In this document: in pieces, positions 19,469 to 26,683 of the stretch
Layout: every line of letters starts with the position of its first letter
Numbering within the stretch: the stretch's first letter is position 1
DNA from: a virus
IMG/VR virus record: IMGVR_UViG_3300007799_000004
Coordinates: 1 to 51,974 of that record
Length of the DNA: 51,974 nucleotides
Direction: 5' to 3' (one strand)
Made by a program: the position numbers and the translations under genes
Notes under the pieces: generated by a model
Seen by the model: only the letters and a program-made list of their open reading frames with translations
What the model was told of the DNA's origin: nothing
The model's database searches: none

Positions 19469-20343
19469 TTTAACACGGTATTTATTAGTTCAACATAATC
19501 CTTTGTTGGAATAATTTCAAACTTACGTTCTTTTAAATTAAACCATACTATTTTGGATTCTCCAAGTTCTACTCCTGTAGCATCTTGAATTATTTTTTTA
19601 TATAAAGAAACCTGTAAAGAATATTTTTCAAACTCACAATCTGGTAAATCGAATTTAGCTAATTTACCAAATCCTGATTTATATCTAATTTGTTTGTCTG
19701 TTTTAAAATCCCAAACTTCATATTTCTCAGTAAGTTTATTAAAGTACAATCTATCAAATCTTCCAGCCAAACCTAAGCTTTCAGATCCCACTGAAAATTC
19801 TGCAGCTATTAAGATAAGATTTTCTTTTGCATATTCTAAGAATTCTGCACACAATTCTTTTGCAGTTTTTAAAGAATTAAAATAATTAATTCCTTGACCT
19901 GTATCTAGTCCTGGAGGTATGACTGTTATAGGTTGATCTAAAATTCTCATCTCCAGTTTTTCAACATAGTCATGAATGAAAGAACCTCGAGTTCTTCCAA
20001 CTAAAGAATCAATTTCCCATTGTGCTCGTACATCTTCTGGAGTAACTTTTAGGTGTGAATGATCGTCTGAAAGATAAATCATTTTTTCAGTAGTTTCCTC
20101 TACACCAGAAAGAAGTTCTGTTTCAATTAATCTGAAGCAAGTAAAATTATTCCAAATGGATTTAACTTTAAAGCCAGAAAATTCGTAAGCTTTTACAGTG
20201 CTCCAAAACTCAGATTGAAACTTAGGTTTTAAGCTAGATAAGAATTTTGTCACAGATTCTAATTCAACACCATTACTAAAATACTGGTGTTTAGAATCTA
20301 GATATACTACATTTTTAAATGCTTCTTGAAGTTCTTTAATCAT
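19465..20343 (-). CDS. PD-(D/E)XK superfamily nuclease (RecB/Cas4-like exonuclease fold)
   Basis: The hallmark residues of the PD-(D/E)XK fold occur in order: His124 in GSFIHDYVEK, Glu182 in AAEFS, Asp197 in GRFD, the WDFKTDKQ motif with Asp212 and Lys214, and the Gln/Tyr helix YSLQVSLYKK near 241-250. This matches RecB-type and Cas4-like nucleases, which cut DNA in a metal-dependent way. The 292-residue length fits a single-domain enzyme. No Cys cluster for an iron-sulphur centre is visible, unlike many Cas4 proteins. Its role may be DNA recombination, end processing during packaging, or host DNA degradation; the sequence does not decide. It overlaps the phosphoesterase gene upstream by 8 nt and the ring gene downstream by 4 nt. 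Confidence 0.85.
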   Translation of the reverse strand: MIKELQEAFKNVVYLDSKHQYFSNGVELESVTKFLSSLKPKFQSEFWSTVKAYEFSGFKVKSIWNNFTCFRLIETELLSGVEETTEKMIYLSDDHSHLKVTPEDVRAQWEIDSLVGRTRGSFIHDYVEKLEMRILDQPITVIPPGLDTGQGINYFNSLKTAKELCAEFLEYAKENLILIAAEFSVGSESLGLAGRFDRLYFNKLTEKYEVWDFKTDKQIRYKSGFGKLAKFDLPDCEFEKYSLQVSLYKKIIQDATGVELGESKIVWFNLKERKFEIIPTKDYVELINTVLN

Positions 20344-21247
20344 GGAAAGGAATTAAAATAGGTGATTGATTTAAAATAACACCGCAAGAAAGAACTGGCT
20401 TCTTTCCTCTTTGAGCGTAAGCAAAGGCATACGTCTTAAAATCTATTCCCGACCCAACTTGCATACCAAAACTTTGTCCGCCATTTAAAAACTGTATATA
20501 ACCTTCTGTGTGTAAATGACCTTGTACAACCGAGCACATTTCTTGCTGAGCTTTTTTATATGCTGTACCACCTTCGCCGTGAACATAAAGAACCTTGTTA
20601 TGTAAAACCTGTTCTACAAAATTCCAATTAGGAGTTTCTAAAACCTCACCTAACGGTCTCATCCATCTTTGACTTAATCCTGTACTAAACAGCTTTCTTG
20701 CAACAATTCTGTCGTGATTTCCTAAACAAACATCTGCTTGTGGAAAGACCGTGTACCAATTTTGTAGTTTTTGTACAGCTAGTTCTAATTCTTGTTTTGC
20801 AGATAAACCATCAGGATCTGTATTGTGAAAACTTTGGGCGTGGTGATCTATAATGTCACCTAGAAAAATGATTCTTCCGCAATTGAATCGTTCTTGCTGG
20901 AATCTACAAAACTCAAGATAACCGTCTAAGCAAAATGGTTCGTGAAGATCACCTATAGCAAGAACGTTGTTTGGGTTACCGTTAAGATAAGGTGTTGGTA
21001 ATTTAGGTTTGTTCTTCTGGGCTTTAAATTCTAAAAATTCTTTCCATTCATTTTGATCAGAAATTGCTAGTGCAAGCTCATCAGACTTTACAGTACTTGG
21101 AACTTCTCTTTGAATCTTTTTCCACTGTCTTCTAACATAGTCAGATTTCTGTTTAGTTGTTCCTGATACATTATGTGTGTTTGCAATTGAAAGCCAATTA
21201 CCAGCGGTCTGCTTTTCTTGCAGAAATTTAATTAAGTCTTTATTCAT
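20336..21247 (-). CDS. Calcineurin-like metallophosphoesterase with N-terminal HTH-like region
   Basis: All motifs of a calcineurin-like phosphoesterase are present: GDLHEP at 99-104, GDIIDHH at 130-136, GNHDR at 176-180, a later VHGEGG stretch and a GHLH motif (GHLHT). These bind two metal ions and cleave phosphoesters. The first ~48 residues (WLSIANTHNVSGTTKQKSDY, then VRRQWKK) look like a helix-turn-helix that could bind DNA, giving a fusion of a binding module with a hydrolase. The substrate is unknown; nucleic-acid phosphoesters or nucleotides are plausible. It is the first gene of the leftmost operon, 22 nt downstream of a TATCTTTG promoter element. Confidence 0.88.
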   Translation of the reverse strand: MNKDLIKFLQEKQTAGNWLSIANTHNVSGTTKQKSDYVRRQWKKIQREVPSTVKSDELALAISDQNEWKEFLEFKAQKNKPKLPTPYLNGNPNNVLAIGDLHEPFCLDGYLEFCRFQQERFNCGRIIFLGDIIDHHAQSFHNTDPDGLSAKQELELAVQKLQNWYTVFPQADVCLGNHDRIVARKLFSTGLSQRWMRPLGEVLETPNWNFVEQVLHNKVLYVHGEGGTAYKKAQQEMCSVVQGHLHTEGYIQFLNGGQSFGMQVGSGIDFKTYAFAYAQRGKKPVLSCGVILNQSPILIPFHD

Positions 21248-21268
21248 TTAAAGTTATTTTGTTTACCA

Positions 21269-21276
21269 CAAAGATA
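21269..21276 (-). promoter_or_regulatory. Bacteroidota-type -7 promoter element TATCTTTG
   Basis: On the minus strand the sequence TATCTTTGTG matches the TAnnTTTG -7 consensus of Bacteroidota promoters and lies about 22 nt before the phosphoesterase ATG. The same 10-mer appears upstream of the gene ending at 50767. No clear TTTG -33 box is present. It would drive the long ring-muzzle-cargo-giant operon. Confidence 0.55.
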
Positions 21277-21303
21277 CACACAAGACTATATCCCTCGTTA
21301 TGT

Positions 21304-21813
21304 TTAAGAAATATAATAAGAAATTGGAGCAAGATTCAACTCAGATTGTGTTCCGGCAGGAGTAACTCCATTAGGATAAACCACGACGTTTCCATCTATC
21401 CTAACTTCAATACCACAATAAATAAAAGAATCCCCGTCAGAAGTTATTACTGAATATCTTAACGGGGCTTTAGATCGATAAGGAGTAGGTAATCTAAAAG
21501 CAATTAATCCTGTAGAAGGAATTACAACTCCTTCACATTGAAGAGCTCCAGAAAAATAAACTTGTGCCTGATTATATCCTACACCAAATATTTTAATAGG
21601 TGTTGCACCAACTGTAAATCCATTTAATAACGTAGGAGTGTGGAATCCACCACCAAATTCATTTCCCAAAGTTGATACTGTACGAGCATCTGCTGTATCA
21701 AGTAATACATCTATTGTAACTTTTTTGGTTGTCCCACTCTGAACTATTGGAAGTGTGTCTGCATTATTAACAACTGTTGCAGAAGCTAGTGCAGAAATTT
21801 TTATATTTGCCAT
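21304..21813 (-). CDS. Small appendage/fibre structural protein (169 aa)
   Basis: The N-terminus (KISALASATVVNNADTLPIV, then QSGTTKKVTIDVLL) is the type of short module that begins many phage fibre and head-decoration proteins. The remaining ~115 residues are strand-rich with Gly and Val, as in a small jelly-roll or receptor-binding domain (LPTPYRSKAPLRYSVITSDG is the clearest part). It ends the fibre-lysis group, just before the promoter of the next operon. There are no enzymatic motifs. A head-fibre or tail-fibre tip role is plausible. Confidence 0.6.
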   Translation of the reverse strand: MANIKISALASATVVNNADTLPIVQSGTTKKVTIDVLLDTADARTVSTLGNEFGGGFHTPTLLNGFTVGATPIKIFGVGYNQAQVYFSGALQCEGVVIPSTGLIAFRLPTPYRSKAPLRYSVITSDGDSFIYCGIEVRIDGNVVVYPNGVTPAGTQSELNLAPISYYIS

Positions 21814-22169
21814 TATGCGAGTATATTGTTTGAGTTTTCAGTAATTATAGGATCATTACCTTCAGTAGTAAGAAACGCTTCTTCAACTGACATATAGTTA
21901 GTGATACATTTGTCAGGTAATGAAAAGACACAGAATGAAGATTTTTTACTAATAAACGTTTTTATTTCACACTGAAAAGAATGCGGTATTTCACATGCAG
22001 TATTTAAAACCTCTAAATATGTAAACGCTGTTTCTATATCTGAAGTATATTCTTTTGTATGACATTCGATCCCATACCACATTGACTCCTTTAATGTTTT
22101 AACTAACTGAAAATAAATACATTTAAGAACAGCCACATCCGCTGGTTGAACTGGTGATATTGTTATCAT
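21813..22169 (-). CDS. Hypothetical protein (118 aa) overlapping its upstream gene by 47 nt
   Basis: This 118-residue protein has scattered Cys (CIYF, IECHTK, NTACEI, FQCEIK, FCVF, KCIT). It has no signal peptide or membrane span. The ATG at 22169 gives a 47-nt overlap with the upstream Cys-rich gene, one of the largest overlaps in the window; the next in-frame ATG would remove about 29 residues. The stop touches the start of the fibre-type gene. I do not recognise the family. Its place between the lysis cassette and a fibre protein suggests a virion or accessory role. Confidence 0.55.
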   Translation of the reverse strand: MITISPVQPADVAVLKCIYFQLVKTLKESMWYGIECHTKEYTSDIETAFTYLEVLNTACEIPHSFQCEIKTFISKKSSFCVFSLPDKCITNYMSVEEAFLTTEGNDPIITENSNNILA

Positions 22170-22653
22170 TTAATAGTTTTTTTAGCTCTGTATATAAAGA
22201 GCACATTTCTATACACGTGCATGAATCACAGTCATTCCCTTGTAAAAGCGCGTAATATTGATACATCGCTGTTTTATCTTTTGTTGTGGTAAAGTATTCA
22301 ACCACACTACATTTTAAAACACAGTCGATGATAATACAAGCTGAATCGGTAACTGAAACTGGTATGACCGGAAGAGGTGATGTTATATCGTATGCGATTT
22401 CTAGTTCAAAGTTGTACACGTCATCACAGTATTTTGTTTTTGTGGCATCATTATAAAACAATGTTGCAGGAATAAGTATTTGATTGTTACTAATAGAACC
22501 AATTAAACTGGATACAACAACACTTGTCTGGGTTGTAGAACAGTTACGTTTGGTTTTTAACACAAGCGACGTAAATAACTTGACCCCTGAAATCAATAAA
22601 GCTTCAGAGGTCAAGGTCAAAATTGAACAATCACTGTTGAGTGATGCTATCAT
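22123..22653 (-). CDS. Cys-rich hypothetical protein (176 aa)
   Basis: The N-terminal 100 residues are strand-rich and hydrophobic. The C-terminal part carries a cluster of cysteines (CDSCTCIEMC at about 146-155) and ends in GCGCS. The cluster could bind metal or form disulphides. I recall crAss-like genomes with a protein ending in a similar Cys-rich segment in their tail region, but cannot name the family. The start overlaps the stop of the preceding gene by one base, and the Cys-rich tail is encoded in the region overlapping the next gene. Confidence 0.6.
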   Translation of the reverse strand: MIASLNSDCSILTLTSEALLISGVKLFTSLVLKTKRNCSTTQTSVVVSSLIGSISNNQILIPATLFYNDATKTKYCDDVYNFELEIAYDITSPLPVIPVSVTDSACIIIDCVLKCSVVEYFTTTKDKTAMYQYYALLQGNDCDSCTCIEMCSLYTELKKLLNDNNITSSTSGCGCS

Positions 22654-23150
22654 TATTTTATAAATGCAGATAAAAGATTGGAGATAAATCTACGTGTTTT
22701 TTCATTCTTTACAAATCGTTCTAAAATAAAATCAAGAGCGATAAGTGCAAACCCTAAAAATTCAGGACTTTGTACAAAATCATTCCAAATTGTTTTTAGT
22801 TGTTCATCATTAGGTTTAACGGTATCAGTTACCGCTAACAAAGAAAGTAACATAGGTTCTACAAGAACCTCTAACGCTTGACGCAATTGTGGTTGATCAA
22901 CATCTTGAATCATGTCATTCAACAAATTTCTTACAGCAGATAAAACTTCTGGATCACTTGGAAGGTTGTTCCAAATAGAAGTTAAATCAGTCTGACCATT
23001 TGCAAATGCTGAAACAGATAATTGAATGCGTTCAAGAACCTCATTGGCACCAACTTGTGCATATTGGTTATTGATAAGAGGAATAAATTCTGTAGCAATA
23101 AAATTAAGATTTAAAGCTACGAGTTTCTCGAAATAAGGTTTAGCAACCAT
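22653..23150 (-). CDS. Hypothetical helical protein (165 aa)
   Basis: The sequence is predicted mostly helical with alternating hydrophobic residues (VRNLLNDMIQDV; LEVLVEPMLLSLLAV; FALIALDFILERF). It has no signal peptide and lacks a clean single transmembrane span, although the segment around PMLLSLLAV is hydrophobic. It overlaps the endolysin-type gene upstream by 34 nt and follows the lysis genes. It could be a lysis accessory or a structural helical-bundle protein. No family was recognised. Confidence 0.55.
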   Translation of the reverse strand: MVAKPYFEKLVALNLNFIATEFIPLINNQYAQVGANEVLERIQLSVSAFANGQTDLTSIWNNLPSDPEVLSAVRNLLNDMIQDVDQPQLRQALEVLVEPMLLSLLAVTDTVKPNDEQLKTIWNDFVQSPEFLGFALIALDFILERFVKNEKTRRFISNLLSAFIK

Positions 23151-23680
23151 TGTATGAATTTGTTTAAAGTTGAAACTGTAAATTTGTTCTTTTTGATTTC
23201 TGGAAGTATTGCAGGAACAACTATTTCCTGTAATTTAACTTCTTCTACGATAACTTCCTTAGGTTGTTCTTTAACAATTTCTACTGGATTAATAACTGTA
23301 ATTGTAATAGTTCCTACTTTAGAAGCTTTGGTTAAAGTTTCCAATAATTTATATAAAGCAGACTTCGAGTGTAGTAACTTGTTTTCTTGAACCGAGGTTC
23401 CTACAAGTACACAACCGCTTGTGTGTGCTATTGTATTTCCGGAGTGGATACGAATTCCTTCAAATCCTGGAACATTTAATAGTAACGGAAGAATTACTTT
23501 AAATCGTTGACTTAAACTTAAAACAACTTTGTAAACTCCCGCAGGAATACATGTCTCATGTTTAATTTTAACAGTTCTAATTTTATCTTCCAGCGTATAA
23601 CAAGTAAACTTACCATTGATAAACAATTCTCCGATTACAGAGTTGTCAGTCGTCCTTGTTCTTTGTAGAGTTAGATTCAT
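23117..23680 (-). CDS. DUF5675-type protein, putative endolysin
   Basis: The first ~110 residues match the DUF5675 pattern: CYTLEDK near 27-33, IPAGVYKVVLSLSQRF near 45-60, VPGFEGIRIHSGN, and a histidine (His79) followed by SGCVLVG (88-94). The His...SxxSGC arrangement resembles the active site of YkuD-type L,D-transpeptidases, so a peptidoglycan-active function is plausible. In Bacteroidota phages this domain often lies among lysis genes. A ~75-residue extension rich in Val, Glu and Lys ends in a hydrophobic amphipathic helix (LNKFIQWLLNLISR) that may contact a membrane. It follows two genes with hydrophobic N-terminal segments, forming a probable lysis cassette. Catalysis is inferred. Confidence 0.7.
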   Translation of the reverse strand: MNLTLQRTRTTDNSVIGELFINGKFTCYTLEDKIRTVKIKHETCIPAGVYKVVLSLSQRFKVILPLLLNVPGFEGIRIHSGNTIAHTSGCVLVGTSVQENKLLHSKSALYKLLETLTKASKVGTITITVINPVEIVKEQPKEVIVEEVKLQEIVVPAILPEIKKNKFTVSTLNKFIQWLLNLISRNS

Positions 23681-23939
23681 CTATGACGCGAGTTTTGAAT
23701 GTTTCCCAACTTTCGGGAATTTCTATATTTGACTCTAGTTCTTCCTTAATTAACAACTGAATCACATTACATTTACTTAACTTAATTAAACTGGATAGTT
23801 CTCGTAAATATATTTCTTCTTCGGTTGTTATATAGCTTTCTGTATGGAAATCTTCTACATGCGACTGGGAAAAACCTATTGTTTGAACGGTTACTAAATT
23901 GAGCAACAGCACCCAAATTGTGATTAATAATAATCTCAT
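23646..23939 (-). CDS. Small secreted protein of the lysis cassette (97 aa)
   Basis: Residues 1-25 (MRLLLITIWVLLLNLVTVQT) form a signal peptide or N-terminal membrane anchor. The rest is acidic and helical (EEEIYLRELSSLIKL; EELESNIEIPESW). It overlaps the upstream gene by ATGA and the downstream endolysin-type gene by 35 nt. This fits a periplasmic lysis partner such as a spanin-type protein, but no lipobox Cys is visible after the hydrophobic segment. The function is inferred from location and topology. Confidence 0.6.
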   Translation of the reverse strand: MRLLLITIWVLLLNLVTVQTIGFSQSHVEDFHTESYITTEEEIYLRELSSLIKLSKCNVIQLLIKEELESNIEIPESWETFKTRVIDESNSTKNKDD

Positions 23940-24253
23940 TGTTTTTTATTTCTTGACATATTATGAAGAGTGTTGTCGATTTCTTTTTGATTAAGAATCG
24001 CTTCTTTTAAGAGTAAAAGATATTCTTTGTTTTTAAGTTCTGCAACATCAGAACATTTTTTACTTAGTTCTAAAACCAACATGTTCGCGGCTTTGTCATC
24101 AATATTTTTTTCTTTTATAAGACTATTAATAACAGAGGCAAGTGTTCCTATTGTACCTAAGCACACAATAAAACATCCGATTATAAAATTTCTTAAAAAT
24201 ACTTTTGACAATCCCATCATAGAATACCACCCTGCTTCGTTGACATTAGACAT
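23936..24253 (-). CDS. Single-span membrane protein, holin- or spanin-like (105 aa)
   Basis: One clear transmembrane segment lies at about residues 22-46 (NFIIGCFIVCLGTIGTLASV). It is followed by a charged helical domain (KNIDDKAANMLVLELSKK and onwards) that could be a coiled coil. This N-in/C-out layout is typical of inner-membrane spanins and some holins. The gene is followed with a 4-nt overlap by the secreted protein and then the endolysin-type gene, so a lysis role is likely. The sequence does not separate holin from spanin. Confidence 0.6.
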   Translation of the reverse strand: MSNVNEAGWYSMMGLSKVFLRNFIIGCFIVCLGTIGTLASVINSLIKEKNIDDKAANMLVLELSKKCSDVAELKNKEYLLLLKEAILNQKEIDNTLHNMSRNKKQ

Positions 24254-24294
24254 TGTTGGAAATTTAGAATTGTGAATGCGTGTTTTGATTAGAA

Positions 24295-24672
24295 TTAATA
24301 AACGACTTCTATTTGGTCATCGACCGTTTGAGCAGCCAAAGTAACAGTAGTACCTGAATAAGTAAATTGACGAGCAATGGGAGCAGATACAACCCATCTC
24401 AATTTAACTCCATTACGATATACTTGTACAGGAGTAATATTTCCAGATACAGCTTGTAATGAAGCAGCTACTGTGAATGCAGTCTGAGATGCTGTAGCAA
24501 TAAATCTTTGTTCAATACGTGTATGTCTAACCGTATCTGTTATAAGACTGAAAAGAGAAAGATCTGGTGCTCCAACTAAAGGAATATTTAATTGAGTGTC
24601 GGTATTTCTGCGCCGACCAAAAAGAGATAAAGGAATTCTAAGAGTTCTTAGAAATAATGGTGAGTATTGCAT
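24295..24672 (-). CDS. Stand-alone fibre C-terminal beta module (125 aa)
   Basis: The ATG at 24672 (MQYSPLFLRTLR) is chosen because the longer frame starts at a TTG inside a terminator hairpin. Residues ~55-125 (FIATASQTAFTV, VYRNGVKLRW, GTTVTLAAQT) form the small beta domain that ends many phage fibres: an FxATxxQTxF strand, a VYRNG turn and a TVTL strand. The same domain type closes the 793- and 927-residue fibres in this window. The N-terminal 50 residues are basic and less conserved. It is probably a small appendage or adaptor of the fibre system. Confidence 0.65.
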   Translation of the reverse strand: MQYSPLFLRTLRIPLSLFGRRRNTDTQLNIPLVGAPDLSLFSLITDTVRHTRIEQRFIATASQTAFTVAASLQAVSGNITPVQVYRNGVKLRWVVSAPIARQFTYSGTTVTLAAQTVDDQIEVVY

Positions 24673-24694
24673 AATGAATGTATGAATAATAAAA

Positions 24695-24728
24695 AACGCC
24701 AATAACAGAAATATCCATTATTAGCGTT
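24695..24728 (-). terminator. Rho-independent terminator after the 93-aa gene
   Basis: On the minus strand AACGCTAATAA pairs with TTATTGGCGTT (11 bp, one wobble pair) and is followed by TTTTTATTATT. It would end transcription of the single-gene unit upstream. It also overlaps the TTG used by the longer version of the next frame, which argues against that start. Confidence 0.8.
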
Positions 24729-24774
24729 AGATTAATTTAATTGTTTTTTTGTTTGAATTGTTCCCGTTAAAGAA

Positions 24775-25056
24775 TTACTTCATTTTACGAACCTTTGTTC
24801 CAGTAGGTTCTGTCTTTTGATTTTCAGGACTTTCAAGTTCTGAAAATTCTACAATTTCTAAAGATGTACAATCATCTGTAAGTTTAATTCTTTGGATCGC
24901 TGGATCAACTCCTCCGTTTAAGCAAATACCTGTTAGTACATTACTAACATTCATATTGCGTTCATTAATTGAAGCTTGAAGTTTTTCTACTTCAGTTCTG
25001 TTGTCAATAAGTAATTTGGTAATTGCAGGTGTCAATGCGATTGTAAAATTGTTCAT
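24775..25056 (-). CDS. Hypothetical protein (93 aa) in its own transcription unit
   Basis: The protein starts MNNFTIALTPAITKLL and has an early helix (NRTEVEKLQASINERN), a short hydrophobic part, and an acidic-then-basic tail ending KVRKMK. There is no signal peptide, membrane span or known motif. It stands alone between two tandem promoter elements with a hairpin leader on one side and an 11-bp terminator on the other, unlike its neighbours, which are co-transcribed. Independent transcription suggests a need for higher or differently timed expression. No function can be given. Confidence 0.65.
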   Translation of the reverse strand: MNNFTIALTPAITKLLIDNRTEVEKLQASINERNMNVSNVLTGICLNGGVDPAIQRIKLTDDCTSLEIVEFSELESPENQKTEPTGTKVRKMK

Positions 25057-25102
25057 AATCTTTTGTTTTTATTGATGATCCGGTCATCAGTCCGTTTAAT
25101 TG

Positions 25103-25110
25103 CAAATGTA
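25103..25110 (-). promoter_or_regulatory. Bacteroidota-type -7 promoter element TACATTTG
   Basis: The minus strand reads TACATTTGCA, matching TAnnTTTG. A TTG lies about 22 nt further upstream as a possible -33 box. It is 47 nt before the ATG of the 93-residue gene. The leader between contains a TGATGA/TCATCA inverted repeat (25075-25091). Confidence 0.6.
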
Positions 25111-25142
25111 CAACATTGTATTTAATCTCACACAAGTCATTC

Positions 25143-25150
25143 CAAATATA
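25143..25150 (-). promoter_or_regulatory. Second -7-like element TATATTTG
   Basis: A second TAnnTTTG match (TATATTTG) lies 40 nt upstream of the first in the same gap, so the 93-residue gene may have tandem promoters. The element is within 20 nt of the preceding stop codon. No clear -33 box is visible, so this one is less certain. Confidence 0.4.
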
Positions 25151-25160
25151 TGTATAATCA

Positions 25161-25706
25161 TTAATCTCCTGCTAGTAATAAAGACGATGCTGCTGTTGGT
25201 CCTGATCCTGTTGTGTAATGAACTGTCATTCTTATGTGATCTACTGCGCCAATACCATTACCTTTGCCCCCAAACGTTATCGTAACAGAAAGCACAAAAC
25301 CAAAATCGGTACTGTTAACATCAGTGCTATTTAAGGTAACACCCCATAAATCAGAGCTTCCACCAAAACTTCTGTAGCTATAAGCTCCCCCCGGCCAAAT
25401 TAGACCCGCTGATTTATTGTCACCACTAATAACACCGCCTTTAACTAGCCTTAAAATGTTGTCGGTTACATTAGGATCACTTATTGTATCTCTTATTTCC
25501 ACTACAATACCATCAATAGTTGCGCCGCTAGGTATTGAAAATCCAAAATTTGAAGCTCTCAAATAGTTTGATGTCGCGACCACGCCGCCAACAGTTGCTG
25601 ATACACTGTTGTTTGTATATATATTAGTAGGATTACTCCAAGCAATTGTTCCAACACCTGTAACATTTGCTCCTGTCCCGCATGAATTAGGTCCTTGACT
25701 TGGCAT
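25161..25706 (-). CDS. Beta-sandwich appendage protein (181 aa)
   Basis: The sequence has the pattern of a recurrent phage beta-sandwich: IPSGATIDGIVVEIRDT, RLVKGGVISGDNKSAG, GGSSDLWGVTLNSTDVN and a final HIRMTVHYTT strand. This type appears in tail or head appendages of many phages and probably takes part in surface or carbohydrate contact. The start overlaps the sulfotransferase-like gene by 20 nt. No signal peptide or catalytic residues were seen. It lies in the fibre cluster, which supports a virion-surface role. Confidence 0.65.
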   Translation of the reverse strand: MPSQGPNSCGTGANVTGVGTIAWSNPTNIYTNNSVSATVGGVVATSNYLRASNFGFSIPSGATIDGIVVEIRDTISDPNVTDNILRLVKGGVISGDNKSAGLIWPGGAYSYRSFGGSSDLWGVTLNSTDVNSTDFGFVLSVTITFGGKGNGIGAVDHIRMTVHYTTGSGPTAASSLLLAGD

Positions 25707-26271
25707 ATTGTTTATCTTTTTCTAAATTGTGTCTGTATAAGGAAGAGTCGACTAGTTTAGCACATTCATTAACATCTATGTTCCAACCAGCATCTCTGAT
25801 ACTATTAAAAGCATCGGTAGGAGAATTAACAATATCACTATAGTTAATCTCTATGACTTCTGCTCCAATAGTTAAAAGTTTAGCTTTAACTCCATCCATG
25901 AATTCATCGTACAAATAAGTTACAACTTCTTGAGTTCCCCAAGAATTAAAAGGAGTCCACCTTGACATAGACTTGCGTATTTCTTCCGGATTTCTTTTAA
26001 GGATGATTACTTTATAATCTCCTTGAGGAAGATTGTTCAACTGACTGATTGGGAACTTAATAAGTCTATTGACATACATCCTGTCAAATCCTTGGTTTAC
26101 TTCACCATTAAACTGGTAGAAGCCATTAGGATTTGGGACGTAATCAGAAGGTGCTGAGTGATTCATTGTATCTGAAGTTCTATCATAGACTGGATTTAAA
26201 CCTCCAGCCTCTAGACACCTCATTAACATAGAACTACCTGACCTGTGAACATTAACTATCAAGTGCACCAT
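25687..26271 (-). CDS. Sulfotransferase-like protein (194 aa)
   Basis: Residues 7-16 (NVHRSGSSML) match the 5'-phosphosulfate-binding loop of PAPS-dependent sulfotransferases (xxRSGT/STxL), and VIILKRNPEEIRKSM near 90-104 matches the strand-loop-helix that binds the 3'-phosphate (RNPxDxxxS). The remainder is compatible with a shortened alpha/beta sulfotransferase fold; 194 residues is below the usual 250-300, so it may be a minimal version. It would move a sulfuryl group from PAPS onto a hydroxyl or amine, for example on a carbohydrate or protein. It sits between a 135-residue gene and a surface protein in the fibre cluster. A nucleotide-binding P-loop kinase-like variant is an alternative; the substrate is unknown. 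Confidence 0.7.
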   Translation of the reverse strand: MVHLIVNVHRSGSSMLMRCLEAGGLNPVYDRTSDTMNHSAPSDYVPNPNGFYQFNGEVNQGFDRMYVNRLIKFPISQLNNLPQGDYKVIILKRNPEEIRKSMSRWTPFNSWGTQEVVTYLYDEFMDGVKAKLLTIGAEVIEINYSDIVNSPTDAFNSIRDAGWNIDVNECAKLVDSSLYRHNLEKDKQYAKSRT

Positions 26272-26272
26272 G

Positions 26273-26680
26273 TTAAAACAAGTCTATGTAATCCGAACTG
26301 AAGTCCTGTTTGAGTTTAGCTTGAAGTGCCACAAATTCAGCGTTGTCAGATTCAACAAAACCTTGTCTAAGTATTTGGACAAGTTTATTAAATCTTTCTA
26401 AGTCTTGCTTGTAAACTTCTTTAGCTGTATTAGGAACTGTATCAGGTTTAACTCCTGGAATAATAACCCCAAGCTCAATAGTATCCACAAACAAATCAAG
26501 TTCTTCTAACTCTCTTAATTTGCGGTCAATATTGTCTTGCAGCCAGTTAGCATCTTGAACCGATCTAGTAGAATAAGAGTCTTGAACAATAGATGTATTA
26601 TCTTCAGAAACGTATCTTACTTGTATTACTAAAAGTCCTTCGCTTAAATCTTTATTTGTTATTTCTGCTGTATATTTCAT
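26273..26680 (-). CDS. Hypothetical tail-associated protein (135 aa)
   Basis: The N-terminal ~40 residues form strands (YTAEITNKDL, GLLVIQVRYVSED). The rest is a long helix-rich region (WLQDNIDRKLRELEELDLF, then EVYKQDLERFNKLVQILRQGF). This strand-then-helix pattern occurs in small tail or assembly-chaperone proteins, but I do not recognise a family. It lies immediately after the 798-residue fibre (3-nt gap) and just before the sulfotransferase-like gene, so an accessory role for the fibre is plausible. Confidence 0.55.
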   Translation of the reverse strand: MKYTAEITNKDLSEGLLVIQVRYVSEDNTSIVQDSYSTRSVQDANWLQDNIDRKLRELEELDLFVDTIELGVIIPGVKPDTVPNTAKEVYKQDLERFNKLVQILRQGFVESDNAEFVALQAKLKQDFSSDYIDLF

Positions 26681-26683
26681 GGT

